This document shows, piece by piece, positions 11,038 to 23,112 of a DNA stretch of 64,000 nt. The stretch is from Phoronis australis (Eukaryota; Phoronida; Phoronidae): the NCBI GenBank assembly GCA_002633005.1, contig NMRA01000086.1, positions 62,001-126,000 on the forward strand. The letters are read 5' to 3'. The translations under genes were made by a program, and so were the position numbers. The stretch's first letter is position 1. Each line of letters begins with the position of its first letter. The notes under the pieces were generated by a model. The model did no database searches. It saw only the letters and a program-made list of their open reading frames with translations, and had not been told where the DNA came from.

Positions 11038-12461
11038 TAAAAAAATGCTCAAAGTTGCACAAGGTGCAACCAAGTTAATTTTGTTCTCCTAGCAACCTAT
11101 AATAAATTTACAAAAGAAAACTTTACAGTAAACATCATTGCAGGGTCAACTTTTTGGCAACTAGACTAATTACTTGAATTAGTGCAATAATTCCACTGTG
11201 ATTAACCGCACGTAATTCAGAAGGGTTGAATTCAAAGTGGCTTGATGAGCGCCTGCATGACGAAGCTTTTTCGAAAATTTTTTCTTAACTCAGCTCCCTT
11301 CCTAAAATTATATCCCGGCTTGATAAAACAATGTAACGCTACTTAACATTCACATCGGCGTCCTCGCTAAACCCGGTTTGCTCTGCCATACTATTCAAAT
11401 ACTTAACTTCATACCACTGAATCATCTTCTGAAATAATCCACGTAACTCTTATGTCAGGGATTAAATGAAACGTATCAGATAAGTGGACAGGAGACACAC
11501 GAAAAAACATCTGAATAACTCAAATGATATCCAGACATACAACTGATAGTCGTCCGCACCTGTAAGTGAAGCGTGGGATAGGCGCGAAGCATTTGAGCAA
11601 AACATCCTTTAAAAGACCCTCATTTCGATACAGGCACGTGGGCTTAAATACGCGCAAACGCTGTATGTAAATGCAACCAAAACATTTTTTTATTTATTAC
11701 ATTGCACTGGTTAACAAAATGCGCACACGATTGGTATGAGAAATAAAATAAATAATAAACCAAGCAAATTTTGCAAGGACTAAGGACAAAAACCAACTAA
11801 GAGAAATTGAAAATATAATGCGCATCAGAGTGAATGGATTAACTAAAAAAATATTCGAGATTTACTGCATGTTGATATGAAAATTTAGTGAATTTTACAA
11901 TGGGATCTAACTGGCATGTTTTTAAAGTACACTGTCATAAAAAACAGGTTTCCAGAAATATTTTAGTTGACTGCTGTGACTTCAAAGCAAGTAAAACATC
12001 TCGTTGTATGTTTCAATAAATTTGCAAAATAATAACTTGTTGTGCCTTTTTGTTTGTTGTTTAGCTTAGACATACATTTTGGCAGTTTCACTTCATCGAC
12101 CCTTGAAGAGCACAAGAAGACCTTTAGACTTTATTGGGGTTTGCCAAATCTCAAATAGCGAACTCGAAAATGACGCGTGTACGCTTTGCGTGTGACCTGC
12201 GTTGGTAACGGAAATAGAATCATATCACGGCATGGAATGTTTAGGAGACCGATTTTATGACGATGTTTTTAGCCAATTGTGAAGCAGGTCGAAATGCAGC
12301 TTCAAATAAAGCACAGGTTAATAAAATTTCAAAGTAAAGCGGAACCCGCCGAACACGCTCGTTCCGTAACAATACAGGGTTTTTTAGTGATTCCGTCATC
12401 GATTGTGACTGCGCGCTTCTGCTAGAAGGGTAAATTGTAGTCGAACAGGAAGTAAACAGTG
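11038..12461. other. Stretch without a recognised gene
   Basis: AT-rich sequence. A 76-codon minus-strand ORF at 12241-12471 shows no motif I know and overlaps the putative signal-peptide exon on the plus strand. No conserved exon was found. Confidence 0.4.
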
Positions 12462-12522
12462 ATGAAGACAAAGATGATCATCACTTCAAACGCAGTTGTA
12501 CTATGTTTGTGGTTTCTTAAAG
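12462..12522 (+). CDS. Putative orphan signal-peptide exon
   Basis: An ATG opens 20 codons reading MKTKMIITSNAVVLCLWFLK plus one base, followed directly by a consensus donor (G|GTATGT at 12523). A short basic start and a hydrophobic core look like a secretory signal. The exon ends in phase 1, the same phase as the first exon of the Ly6-type gene at 16470, so it could in principle splice to the exon at 20420 as an alternative first exon, or belong to a second gene disrupted by the transposon that follows at 12628. No cysteine-rich partner exon was found between 12523 and 16470. Short hydrophobic ORFs before a GT are common, so confidence is low. Confidence 0.25.
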
Positions 12523-13198
12523 GTATGTCGAGCTCCATTGTCATATATTTCAACATTCTTGACGGTGCAGGTATCTTTCCAATTCCGCTGTAGGCGTAAT
12601 CCGTTCTGTTCTCATGGAAAATAATAACAGTGGCGGATCTACGTTTTCAGTAGGGGGGGGGTTAGGATTCAGCAAAGGTCGAATCCGAGGAGCGTGGCGC
12701 CGAGCGGGGGGAGGTCGGGAGGGGGGTTTCCCCGTGTAAGACAATTTTTTTGTTTTTGTAGCCAAATAGTGAAATTTCCACGCATCCTGGTAAGTTTTTG
12801 GCACTTAACATGTCTCTGGAGTTTTTCTTAAGATAATTTAAAGCCCTTCTCGATTTCGTCTCATGAACTTGGCTCATAAGTTTCTTGAAACCATGTTTGT
12901 GCACATCTGGGTATGAGTAACGCCACCAGGAAAAAATTTATTGGAACATCTGCTTAAAGGCGAAGGCAATCTTTTTTCATGCCATTTTTAGCAAAAATAT
13001 GGTTCGTTGATTATCCCAGACACATTTTTCACTTAATTACAGCTTTTCGTATTTTCGTCCTCTACTCCGGGAGTGACGTTTTGGGAGGCAAGAGTTTCGC
13101 GCCAATTTCTTTTCATTATAGTCTGACTGTGAGAGCTGTAGAGTCAGTCATTGTGGTAAGTTCTGTCGTCGTTTGCTTTTGCTTTCGAGTCAGTCAAC

Positions 13199-13493
13199 AT
13201 GCCACGCTGTTGCTGCGTGCCGGGATGTACTCATTATCGTCTCACACGCGCTTTGGGTACCTTGCATCGCTTTCCGAAGGATCACTTCGCAGTACTTGGC
13301 TAGCTCGTTCATGTGAAGAACGCAGCGCTACTCGTCCAGGCAACGTACAAAGCAGTGGAGGGTTATCGAGTGTGTGGCAAGCATTTTCTGCCGTCAAATT
13401 ACGACAGAGATATGTACGCTGAATTGATGAAGGTCTCTGCAAAACAACGCCTGAAGAAGGGTACCACGTCGCCAATCCTGAGATGTGCGTTTT
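13199..13493 (+). pseudogene. THAP-domain pseudogene with an in-frame stop
   Basis: The frame opens MPRCCCVPGCTHYRLTRAL, with C-x4-C spacing, then TLHRFPKD, the FP motif of THAP zinc fingers. After about 35 residues a TAG interrupts the frame. The same frame then continues through VHVKNAALL and GYRVCGKHFLPSNYD, which supplies the C-x2-H half of the C2CH zinc site. The stop falls where THAP domains usually carry a tryptophan, so a TGG-to-TAG change is likely. Downstream the sequence degrades into Ser/Thr-rich frames. THAP domains bind DNA and occur in P-element and some hAT transposases; here it lies inside a transposon remnant. Confidence 0.75.
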
Positions 13494-13919
13494 TGAAGCG
13501 AGAAGCCTCACAAGCTGTGGCCATTATATACAGTGACTGGTGGCACTTCATCTACTGTCACCCGTGCCTCCGAACGTACCCCCATAGCGTGCAATTCCGG
13601 GAACTAGCAGTGATTCGCCCTGTACTGTTGTCTCTAGCCCAAAGCCTGTAAGCAGCCTTGCAGCGATGTTGAGTAGTGGGAGTGAGGCCCAGTTCGACAC
13701 CCAGTGTAGAGGACAGTTCGTCATCCAATGAACAGATCGCCGGGTGAGCCTAAGTTTCATAAGTTTATTGTGGACTTGTATTGGAGCTATTTAGAAGGTG
13801 CCAGGTGTGTGGCGAGGGAGCCACACGGCGGGATGTAAGCAGTTTGGGTGCTCAGATCACCCTCCAGTGGGAGTGTGTCGCGGGACACTCGGGCAAGTAA
13901 GACAGTTCTTCCTCTGTAC

Positions 13920-14009
13920 GTGAGACGATAATGAGTACGCAGCAACAGCGTGGCATGTTGACTGCCTCGTAAGCAAATGCCAACGACGACCGAACTTATA
14001 ACAATAGCA
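13920..14009 (-). repeat. Inverted second fragment of the THAP exon
   Basis: Read on the minus strand, this matches 13150-13245 across the presumed 5' leader and the first codons (GCAGTCAACATGCCACGCTG against GAGTCAGTCAACATGCCACGC). A 10-bp gap after CTGCGT removes the second cysteine codon and shifts the frame. Homology stops abruptly after CGTCTCAC. The two copies are oppositely oriented and about 700 bp apart inside the same element. Confidence 0.8.
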
Positions 14010-14624
14010 ATTCTTCGGAAAACGATTTTTTTTTTCAAAAATATTACATGTACATGCATGTACACTGTATGATATTGCGCAAGACAACTTTACTGTACAC
14101 CAGTCAAATTCGATTTACAAACGTGTGGAGTGTAATAGCATGACACGGCAAGACAGATGAGGTAAAAACGTTGCACGTCAATTCGCTTGAATATCAGGGT
14201 TGCGGCACCATAGTATTTTCCCTAATCAAATCAAAACATATCTTAGAGTAAAGAAACTAGTTACCTAAAGAAATCAGCTATAGAGCTGCTCTTTCAGCGG
14301 TGGATCCATCTAAAATGCTTGGCTACTATAGAAGTGTCGACGGAAGCGCGCGCACAATTGATCTTCGCGCGTCTTGCCGATGAGCCACGAAGACTCGAAA
14401 TATGTTGTTTTTCATAATAGCAATTCACAATGCAAAAAATTATATTTTCAGAGTGAACCCCCTTCAATTTTTTCCAAGTTGGTTTATGTGGGGTTTACGC
14501 ACGATGGCAGTGTTGTTTTTGTTTTGCTGGAGACGTTTTTTTATTTTGGGTCCTGGCCCAAGGAGGGGGGGGGGGGTGTTGGTTATACCCCCTGAACCCC
14601 CCGTAGATCCGCCACTGTAATAAT

Positions 14625-14952
14625 CTCTGTAAATTTGTTCACTCTGTTTGCGAGTCTTGAAAAAGCCCTTCTCAGACATTCCATGCTCGCAATCTGTAAG
14701 CATTTGACGGGCTGGAGACTGATGATATGATTCTTGTAAATCTGTCGTGTCTATAAAAAACTCAAACTTTTGAACAAAGTCACAGATGTGCCAATAGCAG
14801 ATTGACTTTATTTGACAGACACCGTGGAGTTTTAAGTGAGTGAACAAACCCAGCAACTCGTGAATACTAACTTGTTTTCCGGAATGAATCTTTACAATTC
14901 TGAAGGAGAACGATGAGAATCCTAGAAAGTTTTTGTCCCAATGCAAAATCAT
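14625..14952 (-). CDS. Unrecognised ORF abutting the transposon end
   Basis: A minus-strand ORF begins MILHWDKNFLGFSSFSFRIV and stays open for about 109 codons before entering the hAT-like terminus at 14617. If the element and one duplication are removed, the frame would end a few codons later. The composition is protein-like but matches no family I know and no splice sites are obvious. It may be a fragment of an old gene hit by the transposon, or chance. Confidence 0.15.
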
Positions 14953-16469
14953 TTCCAGTAAAATTTTGATTTAATTAGATTTTTGACCGTCTTATTCAAG
15001 TCCAACAACTTTAAATTAGAGCTTGAAGTTTGCCGACTACCACCATATAACCAAAAGTGACTTTATAATGGTTATGAACGGGTCAATTTATGACGAATAG
15101 CTACCCCACCCACAACTGATTGTAACGCAAAGGGTTTTTTAAAACCCTTTGAGTTAAAACTCACATAGGAAGGAAGCAGACATGTTTTTCTTCTGTTATT
15201 TAATACCACTTTCAAGGTATCGTTTTCGTTTGTTATTATCGCGATACTTTATTTCTTAGCTTAACAGTGTCAGAGCTTTATATTATCATTTCTGACCGCA
15301 ATTTATTCTATTTTGGCAATAACTTCTGGATGGTGTAAATGCACACTACGGAGCTCTGGTTGTCATCCGAACATTAAAACTGTTGTGAGTGGGTATAAAT
15401 GATAATAGGGATGTTAATAACACCAATGTCCAAAATTCAAAATAGTGTTTGTCGTTTCGTCTATTTCCGATAATGAAGATGATGCCTAAGGCCATTATTA
15501 CCTTTATTAAGGTTTATTTGGGAAAAGTTCATGTCATGCTTTGAAGCAGCACATTTTGAAAGGGTACGGTTCTTCGGTTCCTGGCACACTGCATGCTTAA
15601 GGGGCTGCTTCAAAATCTCTTGTTGAAGCATGAATACCCGAGTTGCTGGTGACTGCCCGTGGGGTAAAGTGGCACACACATTTCATCTACGTCAAACTTC
15701 AACCGTGACGAAACAGAACAGTTATTTCTAAAGCCTGGGTTACATGCACTGGCGTAAATATATCCGGCGCTTCCCTTCAGTCCTAAGGAGCGGTGCGATT
15801 TGCTGGTGAATTCCCGTCACTATCACAATCTCAGATATATAAATATATATGTTTAGTCTATCTGAGATACAATGCATTTTTGTACTTGGATGTTTTTTTA
15901 CTAGCGCCACCTATTATACATTCTAACTCCCAGTCGGCAGTGATCCACTTGTTTGGTATGTGCAGTATTATGTACGCAGTGGCCTCAGTCTGTAAATTGT
16001 TGAGAGTGCGAAATCAGTTTTGGGCAGGGCCTGGGGAACCGCCGGCCCGCATGCGACAGATAAGTCTCCACCATCTTTTTTAAACGATAGTGACTTCTCA
16101 GTAGTGTAACTTGTTGGAAGTCAGCGCAGCGATTGTCCCGAATGCTTCAATTGGCCACCACGCAGCGTCATGCATTTGTTATCCGAATAATTTTGCACTA
16201 CTTTGATCATTGTGCAGTGTTGCGCAACGAACAATGCACGGGTCATTCTGTATATGGTTTCAGCCGCTTCGTCAGTGTTACGTATTGCTGACATAAATAC
16301 TTGGGACTAAAGCTAATGCGTCAAATCACCCTGCGTTATCATAAACCAACATAGTTTCTATCAGTCGCATTAGCCTAGATATAACGTCAACAGTATTCAG
16401 CTGCTCCTAATCAGTTGAGTCGACCGACACCCTGCTAGATCAGCCTTAGGGACGCGATTGAATTTTAAC
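14953..16469. other. Intergenic stretch before the Ly6-type gene
   Basis: No exon or repeat could be supported. The bases just upstream of the start codon at 16470 would contain the 5' UTR and promoter. A weak TATAACG lies near 16379, which is not enough to call a promoter. Confidence 0.4.
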
Positions 16470-19400
16470 ATGAAATTGGCGCTTTGTTTTGTCGTTTTGT
16501 TTTCAGTGTACGCAGCTGTTGGTAAGTATCTCTCACTTCTGAGAGTCAGAGCGTTGAGACTCAGTTTCCGGCATGCTTTTAGGTTCATTTTATACAAACT
16601 TGTAAGCACATGTGACGTATTCTGACGAGTCCAGTGAACCTAAGTGTAGACAGACTACACCAGTTCTTTATTTCCCGGAAACAAATAGAAGGCTTTACTT
16701 CTCAACGACTAACATAGTTGATACCTTTTGTCTCAGTAGTTACCCTTTGTCTCAGTTGTTACACGCTGTCGCAGTCGTGCTATGTCACATGGCCATCGCA
16801 AGTCTCGTGACCCGCGTTCGAGCCGGTTGCGTAATATGCGGGAAAATCTCATTATTTTAGTAATATGGTCTCGGAAAATTACAGATTGTGTCGTCCTCCA
16901 GGTTTTCGTGACATCGTCCTTTCGCAAGTTTTAAAAACCACAAATTCCAATGGGTTTTTTTCTGTGAGAACCGACATCTCCGCGTCCGACTATGATGGAA
17001 TTATCATAGCGAGCCTTCGGTGACTAATCATTGTGACGCAATCGAAACACGAACTTGCTGACCAGATCAGAAGCTTCACTTTGCGGGGTCCCACCACGTG
17101 CAATTTTTTTATTTTGGGACGTGAGTTCTAACCTTACACAGACACAATTTTAACGCATCATAACCGATCAGTAGTAGAATCTGGGTCGCGCACTTCCGTT
17201 AGTTCTTGTGTGACGGGAGCGCCGTTTATTGATAGAGTCGTGAGTTAAGTCTAGTCGTGAGTCGACTATGTTGATTCCAAAACCTAGAGTGGTCAATTGT
17301 ATTTTAAAGAGGTGTGTTTTAGTGAATTTCCTTATTTGGAACTTCCGATGACAAAATTACCAGTTTGCATTTTGATTGTTTTTTACATTTAACTGAGCGA
17401 AATTTGGTACATTCGCGGTGCCAATTCGCCTATAAAAATGGGTACCAAACGCTCAAACTTCTGCCGGTCTCGATCCTATCCCCAAGGAATCCCAACCAAA
17501 CTAACAAGCTTTTTGGTCTTTTTAGTCGAGCTTTAACGTTTTTCGGTGTATTTTTCTTACTTATTATTCTTTGGGTTATTTGTCAAAGCAGCGATGACGA
17601 CGGAGTTGTAAGTTCTTAGATTTGTATTTTATATTTAGCGCATAATAAACTCAGTATAATTGTCTACTTCTCTCTTGTTTCACTCTCTTCAGTTCTCACT
17701 ATAGTTCTCTCGTATGCGATACGAACGAGTGAAAAAGTACACAACGCTGCAATTATTTTTATCGGCTACGAACAGTAGACTTTAGATACTAAGTAGATGG
17801 TGCTGGTCGCGCCACTGATTCCCTTTAGTGTGACACTTTAACTAAAAATGTCTTATAAATCCTAGAGTGTGGTTTTGCCAAGTTGGGTTGAGGCTGTAGG
17901 GTAATGTGCGTGGTAACACATTTCTCGGTGTGTGGTTTGTGTTGTAAGGGTGTGCGTCTGTGGTAAGAGTTGGGTCCCACTCCAAATTACCTTTTTACGG
18001 ATTGAGAGTGGTACATCATATATTAGTCTCATTCAGTTCCATTACGATCTGAGATGTTTGCGTATTTCAAGGTTATCCAAAACGGAGGAGTGAGCATTTT
18101 AAATAATTGAGCAGCAATTCAATGAATATTTGTCTCAATTAATACATCACGGAAAATGAGACAAACTACATACAAATTGAAATATCGAAAAACGGAAACA
18201 AATCAGATCGAAGCAATTGCCATGGTAAAAAAAATCTTTGTACATGGCCGCCTCGTTTTTGAGATGTTCATCAGCCTCTAATGTTAATAAAGGCGGGAAC
18301 CCAGACTGAAGCCATACCCCAAAAGATTGCGGTATGTGTAGTCGCTGGTAACCCCAGTCAGGATTAGTCTTGAACTGGGAGACCAAACGCTTAATTGAAA
18401 TGATGTTTGATCTTAGAGGACTTTGTGTAACGCATAGGGGGAATGGCCCCGTTATGCCCTCCGTGGCTACGACAATGAAAGTCTGTATTTTGGTGCTAGA
18501 GCTCTGTGTATTCCAGACGTACAGTAGCTTATGTATGGGCGGCCGTCCTAACTTGTGTATTAAATGCTTACATCAATCCAATCAACATTCGTCGATTGAT
18601 GTAATAGCCCTGAATACACAAGATAGGATTGATTTGTCATACAGTTGGCATTGAGTTCATTAAATGGAATTGAATATACATTTTGAGTTTTTTTTGCATA
18701 AACGGCCGCCCATAGTTATGATCTGTTGAGATCACTTCTTGTAGTAGATTTTAAGCAGTCACTAGTTCCATTGTTATGGATAGGAGTAATCAGGAACTAC
18801 TTATCCGATAGATGGTCGCCTTGGAAACACTTTCTGAACTGGTATACCAAATCTATGCTCTGGGATGCGCACACGTGGATTTTTTCCGAAACATAACGAC
18901 GCCAATTAAATTCATTTTCTATAAACTATTTTCTGAGAGTTAAATCAACCATTTGCTTTACGTAGCAGTGGATAGTTTGACGTACAGTTCATTCTTAACT
19001 CTTTGCCATGTAGTAATAAAATAGTCACATAGTAAATTATGTAATTCCAGTGCTCTCGGATCGACATTTATAGGCCTACATTATTTTTATCATTGACAAA
19101 ATTTAGTACGAAACGTTTTGGTCGTCGCAATATTTACGATTTCAATCGGCTACAGATTATCTCATTAAATCCACCTGCCGTTACAAAAAAACTAACTGGA
19201 TTTACACTTTATACAGTTAACAATTGGTCTCAAGCGGCTTGTTCCTTACGGTGGTTCCTTTCTCAAATTAGCAGTGACTTCTGTGCTTGCAAAAAACTTT
19301 TCAGGAGTCCAGGCTCAGCAAGTTGGCTTGTTACGCCGACCGGGACATTTTATCCACCTAGACTGCTCTAGTTAAACTACAACAACGAAATGCCAATTGT

Positions 19401-22400
19401 TTCCAAGTTAATCTACGTGAACCTCTTATTTCATTGACACCAGCTAGGTTGGAGCCAGTGTAATCCGCACCGAAGGCGAGTTTATTCGCTCATTAATATT
19501 TTGAGCTCAGAAACGACCCTAGATCTCCCGAGGAAAAGCCTGTGTGATCACGTGCTTCGGTTATAATACATGGCGATATCTTCCGTCTTGGGTGATTTTG
19601 AGATTTTGCGAGCTTCTTGGGTCTATGGAACGCAGCCCCGAACATCACAATAGCTGCACCTCCGCGTATGCAACTCTCTTTTGCAGGGGTAGAAAAACGC
19701 GTTACATGTCTGGCCCAGTTGTTGAAGTCCGCTCATACGCTTTTTAGTCGAGTCTGACAAATGAAGAATGATTTGTCGCGCTTCACAATTTTTTGTATGC
19801 ATGGCAACTCACTATGCAACATTATAACATAATAAGTGGCATCACAATTACAAATGGCAAACTAATTTTCATTAGGGATTATCGCAACAGCAGTGTACAA
19901 CTTTGGGCAAGCGTCCTCTGCACGTGCAGGACGGGCAATTTCAAAAAGTTGCGTAGGCTACCGCAGATAATTGTGTTTAGTCTCATTTTTGCGGAAAACG
20001 TGGCAGTTAGATGAAATTAGTTATTCAATTGTTGTAGCCTACGAGTGGGATATTTGCCTTCGCTGTTCAATTAAATATACAATTTCATCAGACAAGTCTT
20101 TTCTCAAAGTTCTGCTGTGCTGACTAGATTATCAAAGAGTCTTATCTAACCTTATTTTACACAAGAACTCTCGGCAACGAAAGATGTTGCTGCCCTGTAA
20201 ATTTGCTTAGTTAGAGTGCATGTACTTTTTCTAGCGTTACAGTATAACAGATTGCATTCACTACCAGGTCATTTAGATATAGGTTGACCATGTCTTCGCG
20301 ATCTGACTGTTAATTTGGCTTTACCAGACTTCTGCGGCAATACCTGACTGAGGTTGCAAATGTTATTCAGATTTTTCCTCATGCACTTCTCAAACGCAAC
20401 TATACACTTTTCGTTACAGCCTCGGCAGTTGCGACGGGAAAGACATGTTGGATCTGTGACTATCCCCAGGTACTCGAGTGTGGAGACCCCTTTGCGAACA
20501 ATCTCAACACTTCATATCAGGAGAAATGTTCCACAGGCGGATGTGCTAAGTACCTGAAAAGCAACGGAGGTGAGTACACAAGCACCTTCGACTCGTGGTG
20601 GCAATGACGTCAGATTTTAATGATAACTGTCAGCATTTTTGTTTTCAAAAAATGTTAAGGCTATAGCCCCCCATTTTTCAGTGCTGCGCAGCGAGACACG
20701 AGACAATTTAACTTGAAGAAGTATGATCTCAAGCACTATCGATCTGTCAATACTTTCGAACTTATATCATATCAAGTTAGAATAAGGCACAATTTGATAC
20801 CAATTTCATAACGGTAAGTGCTCTAAATCAAGTTTATTTTAGGTGGAAGGCGAGTTGACACCGCTGCAACAAAAATGATCATGATGTGCATATTACGACT
20901 GCAGAATATTTAGCAAATGACATTCTCGGGACCACATTACTGTAAACCAAACCCAAATATACGCACGTGTTCAAATTTGTCAGTGGCGAAACTGTTCTCC
21001 CTACGTGCGGTATTCAAACATGGTACTGTTCGATGTGTTTTGCACCATATTTGGACATCTCGAGCTATATCTGAAAATCTATGAGCCATGTTTGAAAAGC
21101 CTGAAGTAGTGACATGCCCAGTAAGTGAAAAATAACCGCAGTGTAACCGCATTTTGTTTTCGTCAATTAACACCTGAAGATTATTACGTGTGAACATGAC
21201 ACGTAATTTGCACCTTGTTCAGGCCAACCCACAGGCGTCCTCAGCTTCTGATCGTCCCCGATACACTACATATATATATGTAGTGTATTGGGGACGATCA
21301 GAAGCTGAGGACGCCTGTGGGCCAACCCTGCCAAATAACCGGCCTGACGTATGTATCCTTTACTTTCGGCACTGCCATATGTTCATGTGAGTGTATAAAC
21401 TTCTAACCGACACTGGCATCGAGCTACGGTGAGAAAATGGTTGATAGCAAAACTACAAGACAGAAAAGGAACAAAATCACTGATTTGACCAGATTCACGT
21501 TCTAGAAACGTCTGTAAACTTGGACTGTAGGCCACAGAGTATCTTTTACTCACTGGATTGGATTGATCGAGTACCAGCATAAATGATTTTTGCCAATTTC
21601 ATCACATACAAATATTGGAAGAAATTTGTTTGTCAGTCAATTACAGGTTGAAATTCGGTAAATTACATGCCATTCTTCTCCCACAACAACAAAATTTCAT
21701 ACATGATTTTTGTTGACCTAAAGTATCCACCATCGGATCTAGGATGTCACAAAGGGGTGCCAACCACAACTCTTTAAGGGAAAATGTTAGCATAACCTCT
21801 AAAATTATTTAACTCGCTTCCTAAGTCTATCTACCGCATAATAACAAACCGATTTTCAATGCATTTTTACGTAGATTGTTGAAATTCGGGCAAATGTCAT
21901 ATGCCCCTACACCCTAACGGCAAAAACCTGATACGCTTGCAACGATTTCAACACCGGCGTGTATCGTTGAAGGTGGGAGCCAGCAAAGAGGTCAACACAC
22001 CATCAACTAGAATGAGAGAACATAGTTTCAAAGTCTCTCGTAGCTACGTGAAGCCCAATGTGATAATGGCAAACTCGAATTAATCAAATCAGTAGCCGTG
22101 AATCTTCTTTGATACTTATGAATCATGTTCTCTCCATGTAGTACAAAAATGCCTCACATCAAATAGTGGTGAATTTCCAATTGAATTTGTACAAGTATGA
22201 ATTGTGAAATTTGGGATCACCACTGAAAACCTTCAAACTTCATATTGAATGAACGAGTTGCTGTGGATGGGAAAACTCCTTTAATGGAAGATATATACAT
22301 ATAGGATGGCTCAATTGCTACCAACAGTTGGCTAAGAGAATGTTCGAACAATCCTACGTTTTGGATCACTGAGTATTCGCGAAACTCATTTAATTCGTAC

Positions 22401-22634
22401 CCGAATATGACAAGATAAATCAATTTACTAACCGACTGCTGCTATTTTCCAGATATCCAGCGGACATGTTCTGGTACAACAAGTTACGATAGATGCACAT
22501 CAGACAATGGTGGGACGTCCTGTCGATGTTACAAAGATCTGTGCAATTCATCAACACTCCACATGCCACTCGTGCTGACAGTTCTGTTCACTGCAGTGAT
22601 TGCCACGACAAACTACTTTTTATCATTCCTTTAA
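16470..22634 (+). CDS. Ly6/Quiver-type three-finger protein, GPI-anchored (3 exons, 127 aa)
   Basis: Exons 16470-16521, 20420-20569 and 22453-22634 join in phase (1, 1) to 127 codons plus stop. Residues 1-17 (MKLALCFVVLFSVYAAV) are a signal peptide. Ten cysteines follow at 27, 30, 38, 54, 59, 73, 82, 91, 93 and 98, beginning CWIC and ending CRCYKDLCN, the hallmark of the LU/three-finger fold. ECGDPF resembles the CGDPF signature of invertebrate Quiver/Sleepless/Crooked proteins. N47-T-S is a possible glycosylation site. The chain ends in a hydrophobic tail (about 105-127) after small residues N99-S-S, as expected for GPI attachment. Such proteins modulate receptors or channels, or act in septate junctions; the role here is unknown. 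Three coding exons with phase-1 introns is the usual Ly6 layout. The start is the only ATG giving a signal peptide. Confidence 0.92.
18534..18714. mobile_element. ~181-bp MITE with internal nested hairpin
   Basis: TATGGGCGGCCGT (18534-18546) is mirrored by ACGGCCGCCCATA (18702-18714). TTATG lies just outside the left end and again one base beyond the right end, a possible 5-bp target duplication. Inside, TTGTGTATT and TTACATCAATC pair with GATTGATGTAA and AATACACAA to give a nested stem at about 18558-18622. Located in intron 1 of the Ly6-type gene. Confidence 0.7.
21228..21321. repeat. 94-bp near-perfect palindrome (47-bp arms)
   Basis: The sequence from CCCACAGGCGTCCTCAGC to its mirror GCTGAGGACGCCTGTGGG is self-complementary with a single mismatch, around a CATATATATATG centre at 21274/21275. 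GGCCAACCC occurs at 21222-21230 and again at 21320-21328, so the palindrome seems to sit between 8-9-bp direct repeats. It lies in intron 2 of the Ly6-type gene. Transcripts would fold into a long hairpin; a tiny foldback transposon is the simplest explanation. Confidence 0.9.
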
Positions 22635-22872
22635 ACCGTACATCTCATTAGATGTCAGTCTTCGATCAGGGGTGAACTTGACATGGGGAATGGGGGTTGT
22701 GAAACATCAAAGAATTGCCGACTTGCGATGCAAATTCCGAATTTGCTGGGCAAGTCTGCCATAAGATGGGCAACTTGATTCAAGCTCCACTGTGAAGATC
22801 TCAAGTTTCCCCCCCTGCAGTAGTCAAGTCATTACTTAAGGAAAACCGTTGTCATTTTGTCAGGAGATGCCA

Positions 22873-22987
22873 ATTAAATTATAAATTATCCAATTATCCA
22901 CCTTTCATTGTATAACAGAATAATCATAAAGATTTATAGTCTGATTAGTTGCCGCCCATGCTTCACACACACACACACACACACACC
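22873..22987. other. Possible Ly6-type gene poly(A) region and CA microsatellite
   Basis: ATTAAA at 22873-22878 lies about 240 bp after the stop codon at 22634 and is a plausible variant polyadenylation signal. A (CA)n run follows at 22964-22987. Neither is proven to be used. Confidence 0.35.
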
Positions 22988-23112
22988 AATGAACAACAAA
23001 TGCATGGCAAAAACACATAACTCGAAAAATGACCATCAGCACAAAGAAATGTCTGGTTGAACTTTGACTTTGAATTTAGCTCTTTCAATATAGAGGAACA
23101 TCAGTTAATATA

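Larger units (their letters stand above)
12628..14617. mobile_element. hAT-like DNA transposon remnant with THAP-domain debris
   Basis: The element begins CAGTGGCGGATCTACG at 12628 and ends with its exact reverse complement at 14602-14617, giving 16-bp terminal inverted repeats. TAATAA flanks it on both sides (12622-12627 and 14618-14623). Termini of the form CAGNGGCGGA are typical of hAT-superfamily (Tip100/Zaphod-like) elements, some of which carry THAP domains. The usual hAT duplication is 8 bp; only 6 bp match here. G-rich runs sit just inside both ends. No transposase catalytic domain remains. The interior contains a THAP pseudogene (13199 onward) and an inverted second fragment (13920-14009). 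Confidence 0.75.

Noticed and set aside
17365-17619. Hydrophobic plus-strand ORF ending in a GTAAGT donor
   Set aside because: No start codon near the hydrophobic stretch, no partner exon, and it lies in the Ly6-type gene intron.
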